Shown here in pieces: positions 6,987 through 15,127 of a stretch of 35,951 nucleotides of DNA. The position numbers and the translations under genes were made by a program. The stretch's first letter is position 1, and each line of letters begins with the position of its first letter. Where the stretch lies: assembly GCA_964507195.1 (NCBI GenBank), contig CAZDPA010000020.1, positions 1 to 35,951 on the forward strand, given 5' to 3'. The notes under the pieces were generated by a model. The model had not been told where the DNA came from. It did not search any database and saw nothing but the letters and a program-made list of their open reading frames with translations. The stretch is from Solimonas sp964507195. Its GTDB lineage: Bacteria; Pseudomonadota; Gammaproteobacteria; Nevskiales; Nevskiaceae.

Positions 6987-7841
6987 ATGGCCCAGAAGGA
7001 AGATACCTCTACCGACCGCGTCAGCCCGACGGCGCATGCCACCGGCTATCTGTGGTTTCGCCATGGGCTGTCGGACGCCGCGCTGATCACGCCGCAGGGC
7101 CGGAAGCTGGATCGCGGCTTCAGCGCATTGACGCGGATGACCAAGCTGCTCAGTGGCATCTCGCTCGACGCGATGATGCTCGCGCGACACAAGAGCATTG
7201 ACGGCATGCTGTGCCGCGCGATCGACGAAGGCCGGGTGACGCAGATCATCGAGATCGCCGCAGGCCTTTCCGCACGCGGCTGGCGCATGCGCCAGCGCTA
7301 TGGCAATCGCATCACCTACATCGAAACCGACCTGCCGGCGATGGCGCGCACCAAGCGCGCGCTGCTTGAACAGGCCGGCCTGCTCGGCGAGCATCATCGG
7401 GTCATCGAGCTCGATGCCCTCGCGGCGCGCGGCTCACGCTCGCTCGATGCCGTCGCGCGTACGCTGGATTCCGAACAGGGTACGGCGATCATCACCGAAG
7501 GCTTGATGAACTATCTGGAGCCGACATCGGCCGACGCGGTCTGGAAACGCATCGCCAAGGTGCTGCGCACGTTTCCGCAGGGCACCTATCTGTGCGACGT
7601 TTATCTGACGCAGGACAACCGCAATCTGGCGATGCTCGCTTTCGGCGCGATCCTGCAGGCGTTTGTCCGCGGCCGCATGCATGTGCATTTCCATTCCGAG
7701 GCTCGCGCAGTGGATCGGATGGAAGTTGCCGGCTTCAGCAGCGTCGTCCTGCACAAGACCGCTACGATCCCGGAAGCCAGGCAGCACGCGAAGATTCGCG
7801 GCGGCGCACTGGTGCGTATCCTCGAAGCGCGGACGGCGTGA
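6987..7841 (+). CDS. LCM-type class I SAM-dependent methyltransferase
   Basis: A 284-residue protein of the leucine carboxyl methyltransferase/TcmP-like family (PF04072). SAM motif I is IIEIAAGLSARGWRM (about 88-102), followed by YIETDLPAMARTKRALL, the acidic ribose-binding loop typical of this family. IITEGLMNYLEP lies mid-protein, where family members have 'EGLlmYL'. Members of this family O-methylate carboxyl or hydroxyl groups of small metabolites or polyketides. The substrate is unknown. The start codon has no close SD (AAGGAA lies about 16 bases upstream), so initiation is uncertain. The gene begins 26 bases after the palindromic element, and its stop overlaps the GTG of the VanZ-like gene, so those two are cotranscribed. 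Confidence 0.85.
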   Translation: MAQKEDTSTDRVSPTAHATGYLWFRHGLSDAALITPQGRKLDRGFSALTRMTKLLSGISLDAMMLARHKSIDGMLCRAIDEGRVTQIIEIAAGLSARGWRMRQRYGNRITYIETDLPAMARTKRALLEQAGLLGEHHRVIELDALAARGSRSLDAVARTLDSEQGTAIITEGLMNYLEPTSADAVWKRIAKVLRTFPQGTYLCDVYLTQDNRNLAMLAFGAILQAFVRGRMHVHFHSEARAVDRMEVAGFSSVVLHKTATIPEARQHAKIRGGALVRILEARTA

Positions 7842-8218
7842 GCAGCTTGCACGTACCGCGCGGCCTGATCGGCTCGCGCCTGCTGCAGGTCGCATGGACT
7901 ATCGCAATCGTCGCCGCACTGTTTGCAACCCTGCTGCCGATGGCCGAACAGACACTGCGCTTTACCCATGCGGACAAGGTCTTTCACTGCGGCTGCTTCC
8001 TGCTGCTTGGTGTCCTCGCCGTACTCTCACAGCATCAGCCGCTGGCTGCGCGCTACGCGGCGCTGGGCATGGTCGGCCTGGGCGTGCTGATTGAACTGGT
8101 TCAATGGTTCCTGCCATGGCGCAGCTTCGAATGGCTGGACATCCTGGCGGATACCGTCGGTGTCCTGGTTGGCTACGCGCTGACAATCCGCCTGCTACCT
8201 CAACCTGCCCAGAGGTAG
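7838..8218 (+). CDS. VanZ-like membrane protein
   Basis: A 126-residue protein starting with GTG (7838-7840) that overlaps the TGA of the methyltransferase gene (GTGA). There are about four hydrophobic helices. The family signature HADKVFHCGCFLLLG (about 43-57) and the segment ELVQWFLPWRSFEWLDILADTVGVLVG (given in parts: ELVQWF at about 88, then WLDILADTVG) match the VanZ family, named for a teicoplanin-resistance protein but of unknown role in most bacteria. It overlaps the convergent alkA gene by 19 bases. A link to resistance is not implied. Confidence 0.85.
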   Translation: MSSLHVPRGLIGSRLLQVAWTIAIVAALFATLLPMAEQTLRFTHADKVFHCGCFLLLGVLAVLSQHQPLAARYAALGMVGLGVLIELVQWFLPWRSFEWLDILADTVGVLVGYALTIRLLPQPAQR

Positions 8219-8985
8219 ATCGCAGCCAGCGAGCGATATGGCCGCCATGCCTCGGCCATCTGCAGCAGAGCTTTCGGTGACTCCGCACCGGCTGCACGCA
8301 TCAGGCCGACATCCGATTCCGGAAACGCATCCGGTTCACGTCCGAGGCGGATCGCCAGATAGTGGCGCGTCCACGGGCCGAAGCCGGGCACGCTGCGCAA
8401 TGCAGCATCGATCGCCGACCACTCCGCATCGAGTTGCAGCCTGCCGTCGAGCACTGCGCTGGCGAGTGCGCGCACCGTTTCGACGCGCCGTCCCGGCATG
8501 CCCATGTTGCTCAGGTCGGCTGTGAGTATCTGCGCCGGTGCGATGTGCCCGCAGCGCTCGACGAAGCGAGCCATCAGCGTGCTCGCTGCAGCAACCGTCA
8601 CCTGCTGACCGAGCACCGTGCGCACGCACAGCTCGAACGGATCCCAGCAACCGAGTGGGCGCAATCCAGGCGTGCGGGCGATGCGCGGTTTCAACACCGG
8701 GCTCTTGCGCAGATGCCGGACTGCTGCTGCGTGGTCTTCATCGAGTGCAAACAGGTGTGTCAATCGAGCGCAGGCCTCGTCGGCATTGATCCTTGCGTCG
8801 ATCTCGACCAACAGACGATCCGATCCCGGCGCCATGCTGGCGCGCACCGAGCCACTGCCTACACGGCGCATGTACGCGTTCGCATCGGCCTGCTCGAAGC
8901 CCGGAATCAGTCGCTGTGCGAGGTACGACAGCAATAGCGTCCACGGCAAGGCTGACTGCAGCGGGATTTCGTCTACGGCTTTCAT
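8200..8985 (-). CDS. alkA: DNA-3-methyladenine glycosylase II
   Basis: A 261-residue HhH-GPD glycosylase. It has an N-terminal AlkA domain (about 1-100), LGQQVTVAAASTL (125-137), the helix-hairpin-helix RSVPGFGPWTRHYLAIR (198-213) and the catalytic Asp225 in FPESDVGL. The enzyme removes 3-methyladenine and other alkylated bases from DNA, leaving an abasic site for base-excision repair. The start ATG (8983-8985) is chosen because it overlaps the ada stop codon as ATGA, showing translational coupling in an ada-alkA operon. Its 3' end overlaps the VanZ-like gene by 19 bases on the opposite strand. Confidence 0.93.
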   Translation of the reverse strand: MKAVDEIPLQSALPWTLLLSYLAQRLIPGFEQADANAYMRRVGSGSVRASMAPGSDRLLVEIDARINADEACARLTHLFALDEDHAAAVRHLRKSPVLKPRIARTPGLRPLGCWDPFELCVRTVLGQQVTVAAASTLMARFVERCGHIAPAQILTADLSNMGMPGRRVETVRALASAVLDGRLQLDAEWSAIDAALRSVPGFGPWTRHYLAIRLGREPDAFPESDVGLMRAAGAESPKALLQMAEAWRPYRSLAAIYLWAG

Positions 8986-10043
8986 TCGCGCCCGGCACGC
9001 TCCGCGTCGATCAGCGCCCGCTTGCGCTCCAGGCCCCACTTGTAGCCACCCATGCCGCCGTCACCGCGAATCACCCGGTGACAGGGCACCAGCACACCGA
9101 CACGATTGCGTGCACAGGCGCTCGCGACTGCGCGTACCGCGCGGGGCTCGCCGATCGCCTCTGCCACTTCGCCGTACGAACGCAGCTCGCCGCTCGGAAT
9201 CTGCTGCAGATAGGCCCACACCTTCATCTGCAGGGCGGTCCCGCGCAGATCGAGCGGCAGAACCGGCGCATCCCGCACGCCTGCCAGATGTGCCGACAGC
9301 GCTTGCATCCAGCGTTCGAAGTCGCCGTACATGGCTTCCGCCATCGGCGCGATCTGCGCCGCCGGATACTCGGCACGCAGCATGTCGACCAGCTCGTCCT
9401 CGCGCGTGCCGAACTGCACGAAGCACAGACCGCGATCCGTCGCGCCCATCATCACCAGACCCAGCGCGGACGGTGCGCTCGCGTAAGAAATCTGCGTGCC
9501 TGCTCCGCGCGCGCGATACTGGCCCGGCGTCATGCCCAGGCGCGTCGAAACCTTCTCGTACAGGCGACTGCCCGAGCCAAAGCCGGCTTCGTGAATGGCC
9601 TGCGTCACGGACTCGCCGGCCTTGAGTTCGCCACGCAGCACCCGCAGACGGCAGGCCTCGACATACTGCCGCGGGGTCACGCCGATCGCCGCCTTGAACT
9701 GGCGCTGCAGATGGAACGGACTCAGGTTCGCCTGCACGCTGAGTGCTTCGAGCGTCAGCGTGTCCTGGGCATGGGATTCGATGTAACGGCAAAGCACATG
9801 CATCTGCCGCGCGCGCTGATCTGCCGCCGACACATCGTTCGGCCGGCAACGCTTGCAGGCCCGCAGGCCGCTCGCCTCTGCTTCAGCAGTCGTTGCAAAG
9901 AAACGGACGTTCCTGCGCAGCGGCAGTCGCGAGCTGCACGAAGGCCGGCAGTAGACGCCCGTCGTCAGCACGCCATACCAGAAGCGACCGTCCTGATTCG
10001 CGTCGCGCGCCTGCAGCGCTTCCCAGCATTGTTGATCGTTCAT
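8982..10043 (-). CDS. ada: Bifunctional methylphosphotriester/O6-methylguanine-DNA methyltransferase and activator Ada
   Basis: A 353-residue full-length Ada. The N-terminal zinc domain has four Cys ligands: Cys32 and Cys36 (VYCRPSC) and Cys63 and Cys66 (CKRC). Cys32 is the methyl acceptor from phosphotriesters. An AraC-type DNA-binding region follows (about 85-175, TLEALSVQANLSPFHLQRQF and AIHEAGFGSGSRLYE). The C-terminal O6-methylguanine domain has PCHRVI with acceptor Cys321, the same number as in E. coli Ada. Methylation of Cys32 would turn Ada into an activator of its own operon. Start ATG 10041-10043 is preferred because GGAG lies seven bases upstream; the ATG six bases earlier is too close to it. 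alkA overlaps its end. Confidence 0.95.
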   Translation of the reverse strand: MNDQQCWEALQARDANQDGRFWYGVLTTGVYCRPSCSSRLPLRRNVRFFATTAEAEASGLRACKRCRPNDVSAADQRARQMHVLCRYIESHAQDTLTLEALSVQANLSPFHLQRQFKAAIGVTPRQYVEACRLRVLRGELKAGESVTQAIHEAGFGSGSRLYEKVSTRLGMTPGQYRARGAGTQISYASAPSALGLVMMGATDRGLCFVQFGTREDELVDMLRAEYPAAQIAPMAEAMYGDFERWMQALSAHLAGVRDAPVLPLDLRGTALQMKVWAYLQQIPSGELRSYGEVAEAIGEPRAVRAVASACARNRVGVLVPCHRVIRGDGGMGGYKWGLERKRALIDAERAGRE

Positions 10044-10058
10044 CTTCATGCTCCATCC

Positions 10059-10112
10059 AGTGTATCGGTGGAGCCATGATCGTGAACCGGAGGCACTGCG
10101 ACACTCCGGTTC
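10059..10112 (-). promoter_or_regulatory. Candidate ada promoter with upstream inverted repeat
   Basis: On the minus strand TTCACG (10081-10086) and TACACT (10059-10064) are 16 bases apart and fit a weak sigma-70 promoter, as expected for an activated gene. An inverted repeat GAACCGGAG (10084-10092) and CTCCGGTTC (10104-10112), perfect over 9 bp, overlaps the upstream edge of the -35. This is where an activator such as methylated Ada would be expected to bind. The sequence is not the E. coli Ada box. Confidence 0.45.
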
Positions 10113-10136
10113 TTGCGGAGTGACCCCCGAACGGAA

Positions 10137-10161
10137 ACGGGCAGGCCATTGGCCTGCCCGT
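10137..10161 (-). terminator. Intrinsic terminator of the large lipoprotein gene
   Basis: Perfect 11-bp arms ACGGGCAGGCC (10137-10147) and GGCCTGCCCGT (10151-10161) with a 3-base loop. Read on the minus strand the stem is followed by TTCCGTTC. It lies 21 bases past the lipoprotein stop and insulates the ada operon. Confidence 0.75.
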
Positions 10162-10182
10162 GATGCCCCGGCGGCGCGGAAA

Positions 10183-12144
10183 TCAGCGCTGGCCGGTCCG
10201 CCGACCAGCGACGGCAGGCTGCCCCTGACCAGACCTGCCGCTCGTCTGCCGCGCTGCCGAAGCCCGCTTGCTGCTGTCCAGCGGCGCACGATCATAAAAG
10301 CGCGCGATGAAGGTCTGCAGATCGCTGGCGTCGACGCCGGCGTTGTCGATACGGCGGCGTTCCAGCCAGTAGTAGCGCTCGCCTTCGCGGTTGACCGGAA
10401 CGAGAACGCGCCGATCGAACAGGACACAGGTCTGGCTCTGCTGTGGATCGCAATCGCTGACATCGTCGCTGCTGTCGTAGTAGCGGTTGATCACGACCTC
10501 GCCAGCGCCAGACAGGCTCCAGTTCAATGCATAGGCAAGGTCGGCCTGCGCAGGCTCGCCGTTCTCGTCGATGAAGCTGTCCTCCTGGGCGCCACCACCG
10601 TCCGCCTCCAGGCGCAGGACGAAGCCGTCCAGCCGCGGATCGCCGCCGTTTTCCGCGCCGACCCCGAACTGGAAGTAACGTGCCGGAATCTCGGACGCCG
10701 CGAAGGCAACGGACGGGTCGCGAGCGAAGGACAGCGCCAGGTCCGCAAACCGGCCGTCTGGCGTGACGTAGTCTACGAGCACGATGCGGGCGACGCTGTC
10801 GATGCCCAGCACGGGCCGATAGCGTCCCTCGATGCCATCCCCATAGGACACGGTCAGCGTGCCGTCGCTGACGCTCCAGCTGAAGGCAGGCGCAGTGAAC
10901 TGGCCGCTGCCGCTGCCCGATGCCGCGAAGCTGAGCAGATCGTCGGGGAGCAGCGTGTTGCCGCCCTGATCGGCCGTTGCGAATGCCGACAGGACAAGGC
11001 TGCGCCCGGCGACGTCCGCCGCTGCAAAATCCTGCAGGGTCTCGTCCCTGAGCACCGTCTTCGCGCGCGTCTGGGTGACGGATTGCGACGGCTCGCCCGG
11101 GCAATCCGCTGTCGTGATCGTCGACATGCTGGTGACGCTGACCGCGGTCGGCGACAGGCGCGCGACATTGACGCCGCTCGTCGATATCAGGGATTCGCGC
11201 TGCTCATCGACACCTGAGCCATCGCAGTCGACGAGTTCGAACGACGTGCTGACGACAGGTTCGTCGAACTCGACGCGGATCTTCGGCCCGTCGAGGCTCC
11301 AGCTCATGCCGACCGACGGTCGATTCGAGAAATAGACGCCGGTGCCATCGGCGTCGAACTCGAAACCATCGACCAGGCCGCCGCTGTTGAACGGGTAGTC
11401 GCCGCGCTCGTCAAGAAGTGCAGCCAACAGGTCAGGCGGCACATCGCCGGCCTGCGCCGGACCGATGATGTCGACGTTGCCGACCAGATCCTGCTTGGCC
11501 TGCTCCAGCTGTTCCGGTGCGCGACCCTCGATGTCGTCGCGGAAGGCGTTGCGCGCGGTGGGATTGCGTGCCAGCTCCAGCGTGGTCGCAGAACCCTGCG
11601 GCAGCTCGAACTCGTCCGGATCGCTGAGCGTCAGCTGGATGATGGCCGCCAGCGTCAGCGCCTCTTCCGGATCGACACCGTCGCCGAAGGTGAAGGCCTT
11701 GCCCCCGCCGCTTTCGATCTCTTCGATCAGCACCGCTTCGGCGGTGCTCAGGCTGCTGACGTTGGCGCGGACGTTGTCGTCGGCCGTCAGGGTGTCATCC
11801 TCGCCGGCATCGGCCTGCAGTTCGCCGAAGCTGCCGAGGTTGCCGAGCAATTCGGCGAACGTCTGGTCGGAACCGAGCTTGGTCAGTATCGTCACCAGCG
11901 CATCCGCATCGGCGGATTCGATCTCGATCTCGAAGTTGCCGCTGCCGTCGGCCTTGGTGATGTAGGGCTTGGCATCGACCGTCACGGTGACATCGGCATC
12001 GCCAGGCACCGGCGCGATGATCTTTCCCGACAGGGTCAGCACTTCGGTCTTCGTGTCGTTGCCCCCGCCACCGCCGCCACAGGCGCTCAGCAGCCCCGCG
12101 CAGCAACCCGCCGCCAGCACCATCCAGCGCACATTGACCTTCAT
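10183..12144 (-). CDS. Large lipoprotein of unknown function
   Basis: A 653-residue protein. The start ATG 12142-12144 has a strong SD (AGGGGGAG), the same leader type as the S41 lipoprotein at 2844. The signal peptide ends in lipobox LLSAC (Cys22), followed by six Gly. Residues about 35-80 form a small beta domain (LSGKIIAPVPGDADVTVTVDAK, shown in parts) like carboxypeptidase-regulatory or transthyretin-like folds. The rest is acidic and beta-rich with repeated S/T/D stretches (WSLDGPKIRVEF, FSWSVSDGTLTVSYGDG). The C-terminal tail is basic and Gln/Arg-rich. The anchor predicts an outer-membrane or periplasmic location. I do not recognise the family. It is monocistronic, with a clear terminator. 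Confidence 0.82.
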   Translation of the reverse strand: MKVNVRWMVLAAGCCAGLLSACGGGGGGNDTKTEVLTLSGKIIAPVPGDADVTVTVDAKPYITKADGSGNFEIEIESADADALVTILTKLGSDQTFAELLGNLGSFGELQADAGEDDTLTADDNVRANVSSLSTAEAVLIEEIESGGGKAFTFGDGVDPEEALTLAAIIQLTLSDPDEFELPQGSATTLELARNPTARNAFRDDIEGRAPEQLEQAKQDLVGNVDIIGPAQAGDVPPDLLAALLDERGDYPFNSGGLVDGFEFDADGTGVYFSNRPSVGMSWSLDGPKIRVEFDEPVVSTSFELVDCDGSGVDEQRESLISTSGVNVARLSPTAVSVTSMSTITTADCPGEPSQSVTQTRAKTVLRDETLQDFAAADVAGRSLVLSAFATADQGGNTLLPDDLLSFAASGSGSGQFTAPAFSWSVSDGTLTVSYGDGIEGRYRPVLGIDSVARIVLVDYVTPDGRFADLALSFARDPSVAFAASEIPARYFQFGVGAENGGDPRLDGFVLRLEADGGGAQEDSFIDENGEPAQADLAYALNWSLSGAGEVVINRYYDSSDDVSDCDPQQSQTCVLFDRRVLVPVNREGERYYWLERRRIDNAGVDASDLQTFIARFYDRAPLDSSKRASAARQTSGRSGQGQPAVAGRRTGQR

Positions 12145-12235
12145 GACTCCCCCTGTGTGTGGCAATCCCGATCGCGAAGCGACACCGTTCCATGCAGCGT
12201 CAGGTTCACATCGTGCCTTGCTTCAGGACGCCCGG

Positions 12236-12757
12236 CTAGGCCCGGTCCGGGACGCCCTTCACAAACGCCACACCGCCCGGCATCTCGCCACCGCGCAGCA
12301 CGCGCCAGGCCGGCGGGAACTCGAGGATGATCGTCGCCACTACGCCCAGCGCCGTCAGCAACAGCGCGGTCTGGTCGGCAAGCCGATCCAGGGAAAGCTG
12401 CGTCGCGTAGACATAGACAACGAGGCCGCTGGCGATGAATCCACCGACCGACATCCACAGAAACTGCCGGTTGGTGTTGAGCCCGGTATCGAAGCGGAAC
12501 AGGAACACAGTGGCGATGCTGTCCGGCAGATGGACGACGCTGCGGCTGATCAGGGCAGCGAGCAGGTGCCCCCATTCGTGCAGCAGGTAACCCGTCACCG
12601 CGAGCATCATTCCCGCCAGCAATGACAGCGGCACGCGCCAGCCGGATCCGGCAGCGTCGAGTTGATGGCTGAGCAGCAGCAGGCCGATGGAGCTGGCGAT
12701 CAGCAACAGGTCGCGCACCAGTACATTGAAAGGGAACCTGCTGTGTGTGGACATCAT
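12236..12757 (-). CDS. HEWGH membrane protein, possible minimal M50-like metalloprotease
   Basis: A 173-residue membrane protein with about five hydrophobic segments. A transmembrane segment carries HEWGH (about 62-66, in VTGYLLHEWGHLLAALI), the zinc-binding HExxH arrangement used by site-2 proteases. The second M50 motif (NxxPxxxLDG) is not seen, so it may be a divergent or inactive relative, or the match may be chance. The start ATG overlaps the SDR stop as TGATG, with GGAG five bases upstream, so it is the third gene of the OYE-SDR operon. The coupling suggests a shared function in modifying or sensing a membrane-soluble compound. This is inference. Confidence 0.7.
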   Translation of the reverse strand: MMSTHSRFPFNVLVRDLLLIASSIGLLLLSHQLDAAGSGWRVPLSLLAGMMLAVTGYLLHEWGHLLAALISRSVVHLPDSIATVFLFRFDTGLNTNRQFLWMSVGGFIASGLVVYVYATQLSLDRLADQTALLLTALGVVATIILEFPPAWRVLRGGEMPGGVAFVKGVPDRA

Positions 12758-13716
12758 CAGCTCTCCAACTGGCTGTAGCGCACGCCGGTCATCTGCTCGC
12801 AAGCGGCCCACAAACGCTGCCGCGTCGCTGGATCCTGCGCAGGCGCAGAGAGTTTGACGCGCCTGGCTTCGCCGGAAAACTCGCCGAAGCCGTCCGGCCC
12901 ATAGAACTCGCCACCGCGCGCCGTCGGGTCTGCAGCAGCGACAAGAATGGGGCGTGCGCCACGGCCCTGTTCCTGGCTGAACCAGTGCATCGCGATCCAG
13001 AAACCAAGATCGGCAAGTCTGTCGACCAGATTGAGTCGCGGCTGGCCGTTGCGGCTCGCGCCGAGGGCAGTGCGTGCGATGCCCGGATGCGCAGCGAGCG
13101 CTGTCGCTGCAAGCCCTGCACGCACGAATCGCTGCTGGGTTTCCATCGCCAGTACGAGACAGGCGAGCTTGGCCTGGTTGTAGGCCTTCTGGTGGTCGTA
13201 GCGCCGCTCGGCGTTGAGATCATCAAAGTTCAGCACCCCATGACGGTGTACGAAACTGGAAGTCCACACGACGCGCGCTGCCGGCGCGGCGAGCAGCGCC
13301 GGCAACAGCAGACCGGTCAACGCGAAATGACCGAGCACGTTGATGCCGAACTTGAGCTCGAACCCATCGGCCGTCGTGCGGCGCTGCAGTGGCGGCAGAA
13401 TGCCGGCGTTGTTGATGAGGATGTCGAGCGGGCGTGCATCGGCCAGAAGCTCGGACGCGAATCGGCGGATCAGCGCCAGTTCACCGAGATCCAGTGCGCG
13501 ACAACTCACCTGCGCCTGCGGATGCAGTGCCTTGATCTGCTCAACCGCCGCCTGGGCACCGGCGACATTGCGATCGGCAATGATCACTTCGGCCCCGCGC
13601 ACGGCGAGGCCGATCGCGGTTTCAAGACCGAGGCCGCTGGCCGCGCCGGTCACCAGCGCACGCTTGCCGTGCAGCGCGGGCAGCATCGCCTGACTCCAGG
13701 CTGCGGTTGTGCTCAT
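12757..13716 (-). CDS. Short-chain dehydrogenase/reductase, protochlorophyllide/retinol-dehydrogenase-like
   Basis: A 319-residue SDR of the longer LPOR/retinol-dehydrogenase-like type. It has TGAASGLG at 23-30, NNAG at 102-105, GINVLGHFALT, WTSSFVHRHG, and the catalytic Tyr179-x3-Lys183 (YNQAK). The C-terminal EFYGPDGFGEF and the Trp-rich tail are shared with its paralogue at 16895. These enzymes use NADP(H) and tend to accept bulky hydrophobic carbonyls or alcohols. Its start ATG (13714-13716) overlaps the OYE stop as ATGA, and its stop overlaps the HEWGH gene, so all three form one operon. A start at Met11 is possible, but the overlap favours the upstream one. Confidence 0.9.
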   Translation of the reverse strand: MSTTAAWSQAMLPALHGKRALVTGAASGLGLETAIGLAVRGAEVIIADRNVAGAQAAVEQIKALHPQAQVSCRALDLGELALIRRFASELLADARPLDILINNAGILPPLQRRTTADGFELKFGINVLGHFALTGLLLPALLAAPAARVVWTSSFVHRHGVLNFDDLNAERRYDHQKAYNQAKLACLVLAMETQQRFVRAGLAATALAAHPGIARTALGASRNGQPRLNLVDRLADLGFWIAMHWFSQEQGRGARPILVAAADPTARGGEFYGPDGFGEFSGEARRVKLSAPAQDPATRQRLWAACEQMTGVRYSQLES

Positions 13717-14967
13717 GCTGCGGCCGGCGTCCGGTTCAGCTTGACGTCGTTCTCGTCGCGCAGCACACAGCGCGTGCCGCCCGGCGTGTACATCGAAGCG
13801 ACGCAGTGATTGCAGGCAGTACAGCCGGAGACCGTCACGCTGCCGTCGCGGAACTTGTTGATTAGCTGCGGATCGTGGATCAGCGCACGACCCATGACGA
13901 TGGCGTCGAAGCCGTCGCTCATCGCCTGGTTCACGCCGGCGATTGACTTCGCGCCGCCGAGGTAGGCGAGCGGCATCTTCACTGCAGCGCGCAGCTTGCG
14001 TGAGTGTTCGAGAAAGTACATCTCGTGAAACGTGAGTCTGGGCTCCCACAATCGCATCAGCCGCGTCGCGTATTTGACGATCGGGTTCTGGATGGACTCG
14101 ACCGCTGCAGCCGGCATGTTGCTGCCGAAGATTGCCCACGGCGCTTCGACGTTCATGCCACCGGACAGCACCAGCAGATGCGCGCCGCTGGCTTCAAGCA
14201 CGCGCGCGACTTCAGCGGCGTCTTCGACACTGGCGCCACGCTTGTGGCCTTCGGTGACACNNNNNNNNNNCACAGATCTTGCGGGTCACCGCCATCGTGT
14301 CGCCGACCGCTGCGAGTACGCGGCGCAGGACTTCCGCCGGATAGCGCGCGCGCTGCGCTGCCTTGCAGCCGTACTCGTCGCGCCGGTGGTTGTACACCGG
14401 CGACAGGAACTGGCTGAGCAGATAGCCATGGCCCATGTGGATCTCGACCGCATCGAAGCCTGCCGCCCTCGCCCGCTGCGCTGCGGCAACGAACTCGCCG
14501 GCGATCCGGTCCATGTCGGCACGCGTCATCGCGGTCTTGAACAGGCGGCCGCTGATCACGCCCGCTGCATTGAAGCCGCCGGAGGCGCTGAGCGGATATT
14601 TCGTCGTCAGCCGTGGCACAAACGTGAATGCACCGCCATGGGTGATCTGCGCGCAGGCAAACGCGCCTTCGCGATGCACGGCATCGGTCAGCGCGCGCAG
14701 ATGGACGATGCTGGCGTCATCGAGCGTGACCTGGTCTTCGAAAGTGCGGCCATCCGGACTGATCGCGCAGTAGGCGACCGTCGTCATCGCAACGCCGCCT
14801 GCGGCCATCTGCCGATGATGCTCGACGAGCAGCTTCGACGGCACGCCGCCCTTGGCCATGCCTTCGTTGGTCGCCGACTTGATGAAACGATTGCGCAGGG
14901 TCAACGGACCAATGCGCAGCGGACTGTATGCGGAGTCTGTCACCTGGGGCTGCTCGGCCTGGGTCAT
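13713..14967 (-). CDS. NADH:flavin oxidoreductase, Old Yellow Enzyme family, with internal gap
   Basis: An FMN-dependent TIM-barrel enzyme of about 413 residues. The N-terminus (YSPLRIGPLTLRNRFIKSA, ATNEGMA) matches the OYE/2,4-dienoyl-CoA reductase group. EIHMGHGYLLSQFLSP with NHRRDEYG forms the active-site and FMN region. The C-terminus has CTACNHCVASMYTPGGTRC, the 4Fe-4S-like Cys cluster of the longer family, but the second flavin domain is absent. These enzymes reduce activated C=C bonds with NAD(P)H. A run of 10 Ns (14261-14270) breaks the frame. If the N run is removed and the repeated CAC on both sides merged, the frame continues as KICVTEGHKRG, so the gene is probably intact. It is first in the operon with the SDR and HEWGH genes. 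Confidence 0.88.
14261..14270. other. Assembly gap (10 N) inside the OYE gene
   Basis: The plus-strand bases before the gap end in CAC and those after begin with CAC. Merging them restores one reading frame, so the gap probably has zero or negative length. Confidence 0.9.
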
Positions 14968-15060
14968 GTCTGCATGATCCGGGCGGAATCCGGTGTGCGC
15001 CTCATCCGATGGAGGGAGCTTCAGGCCAGAGGCGTGAACAGAATGCCCCCCTCTCCCTAA

Positions 15061-15083
15061 CCCTCTCCCGCGAGGGGAGAGGG
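15061..15083. repeat. Dispersed CCCTCTCCC palindrome, copy A
   Basis: CCCTCTCCC (15061-15069) and GGGAGAGGG (15075-15083) with loop GCGAG, preceded by another CCCCCCTCTCCC at 15046-15057. It lies between amidase and OYE, both on the minus strand. The 160-bp spacer has no gene. Confidence 0.8.
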
Positions 15084-15104
15084 AACACGCTCACACTTTC
15101 AGCT

Positions 15105-15125
15105 CTCACGCCTCACGCCTCACGC
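15105..15125. repeat. Three tandem 7-bp repeats (CTCACGC)
   Basis: CTCACGC occurs three times head-to-tail, ending 2 bases before the amidase stop codon (TAA, 15128-15130 on the minus strand). It could be a slippage-made repeat. No function is evident. Confidence 0.7.
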
Positions 15126-15127
15126 CT

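Noticed and set aside
8793..10079. 428-codon plus-strand frame opposite ada/alkA
   Set aside because: Composition is Arg/His/Ala-rich shadow. Ada motifs on the minus strand are complete.
12755..12759. Frameshift between SDR and HEWGH genes
   Set aside because: The TGATG overlap is a normal coupling arrangement, and both proteins have complete ends.
15105..15125. Tandem CTCACGC as part of a CRISPR array
   Set aside because: Only three 7-bp units without spacers and no cas genes nearby.
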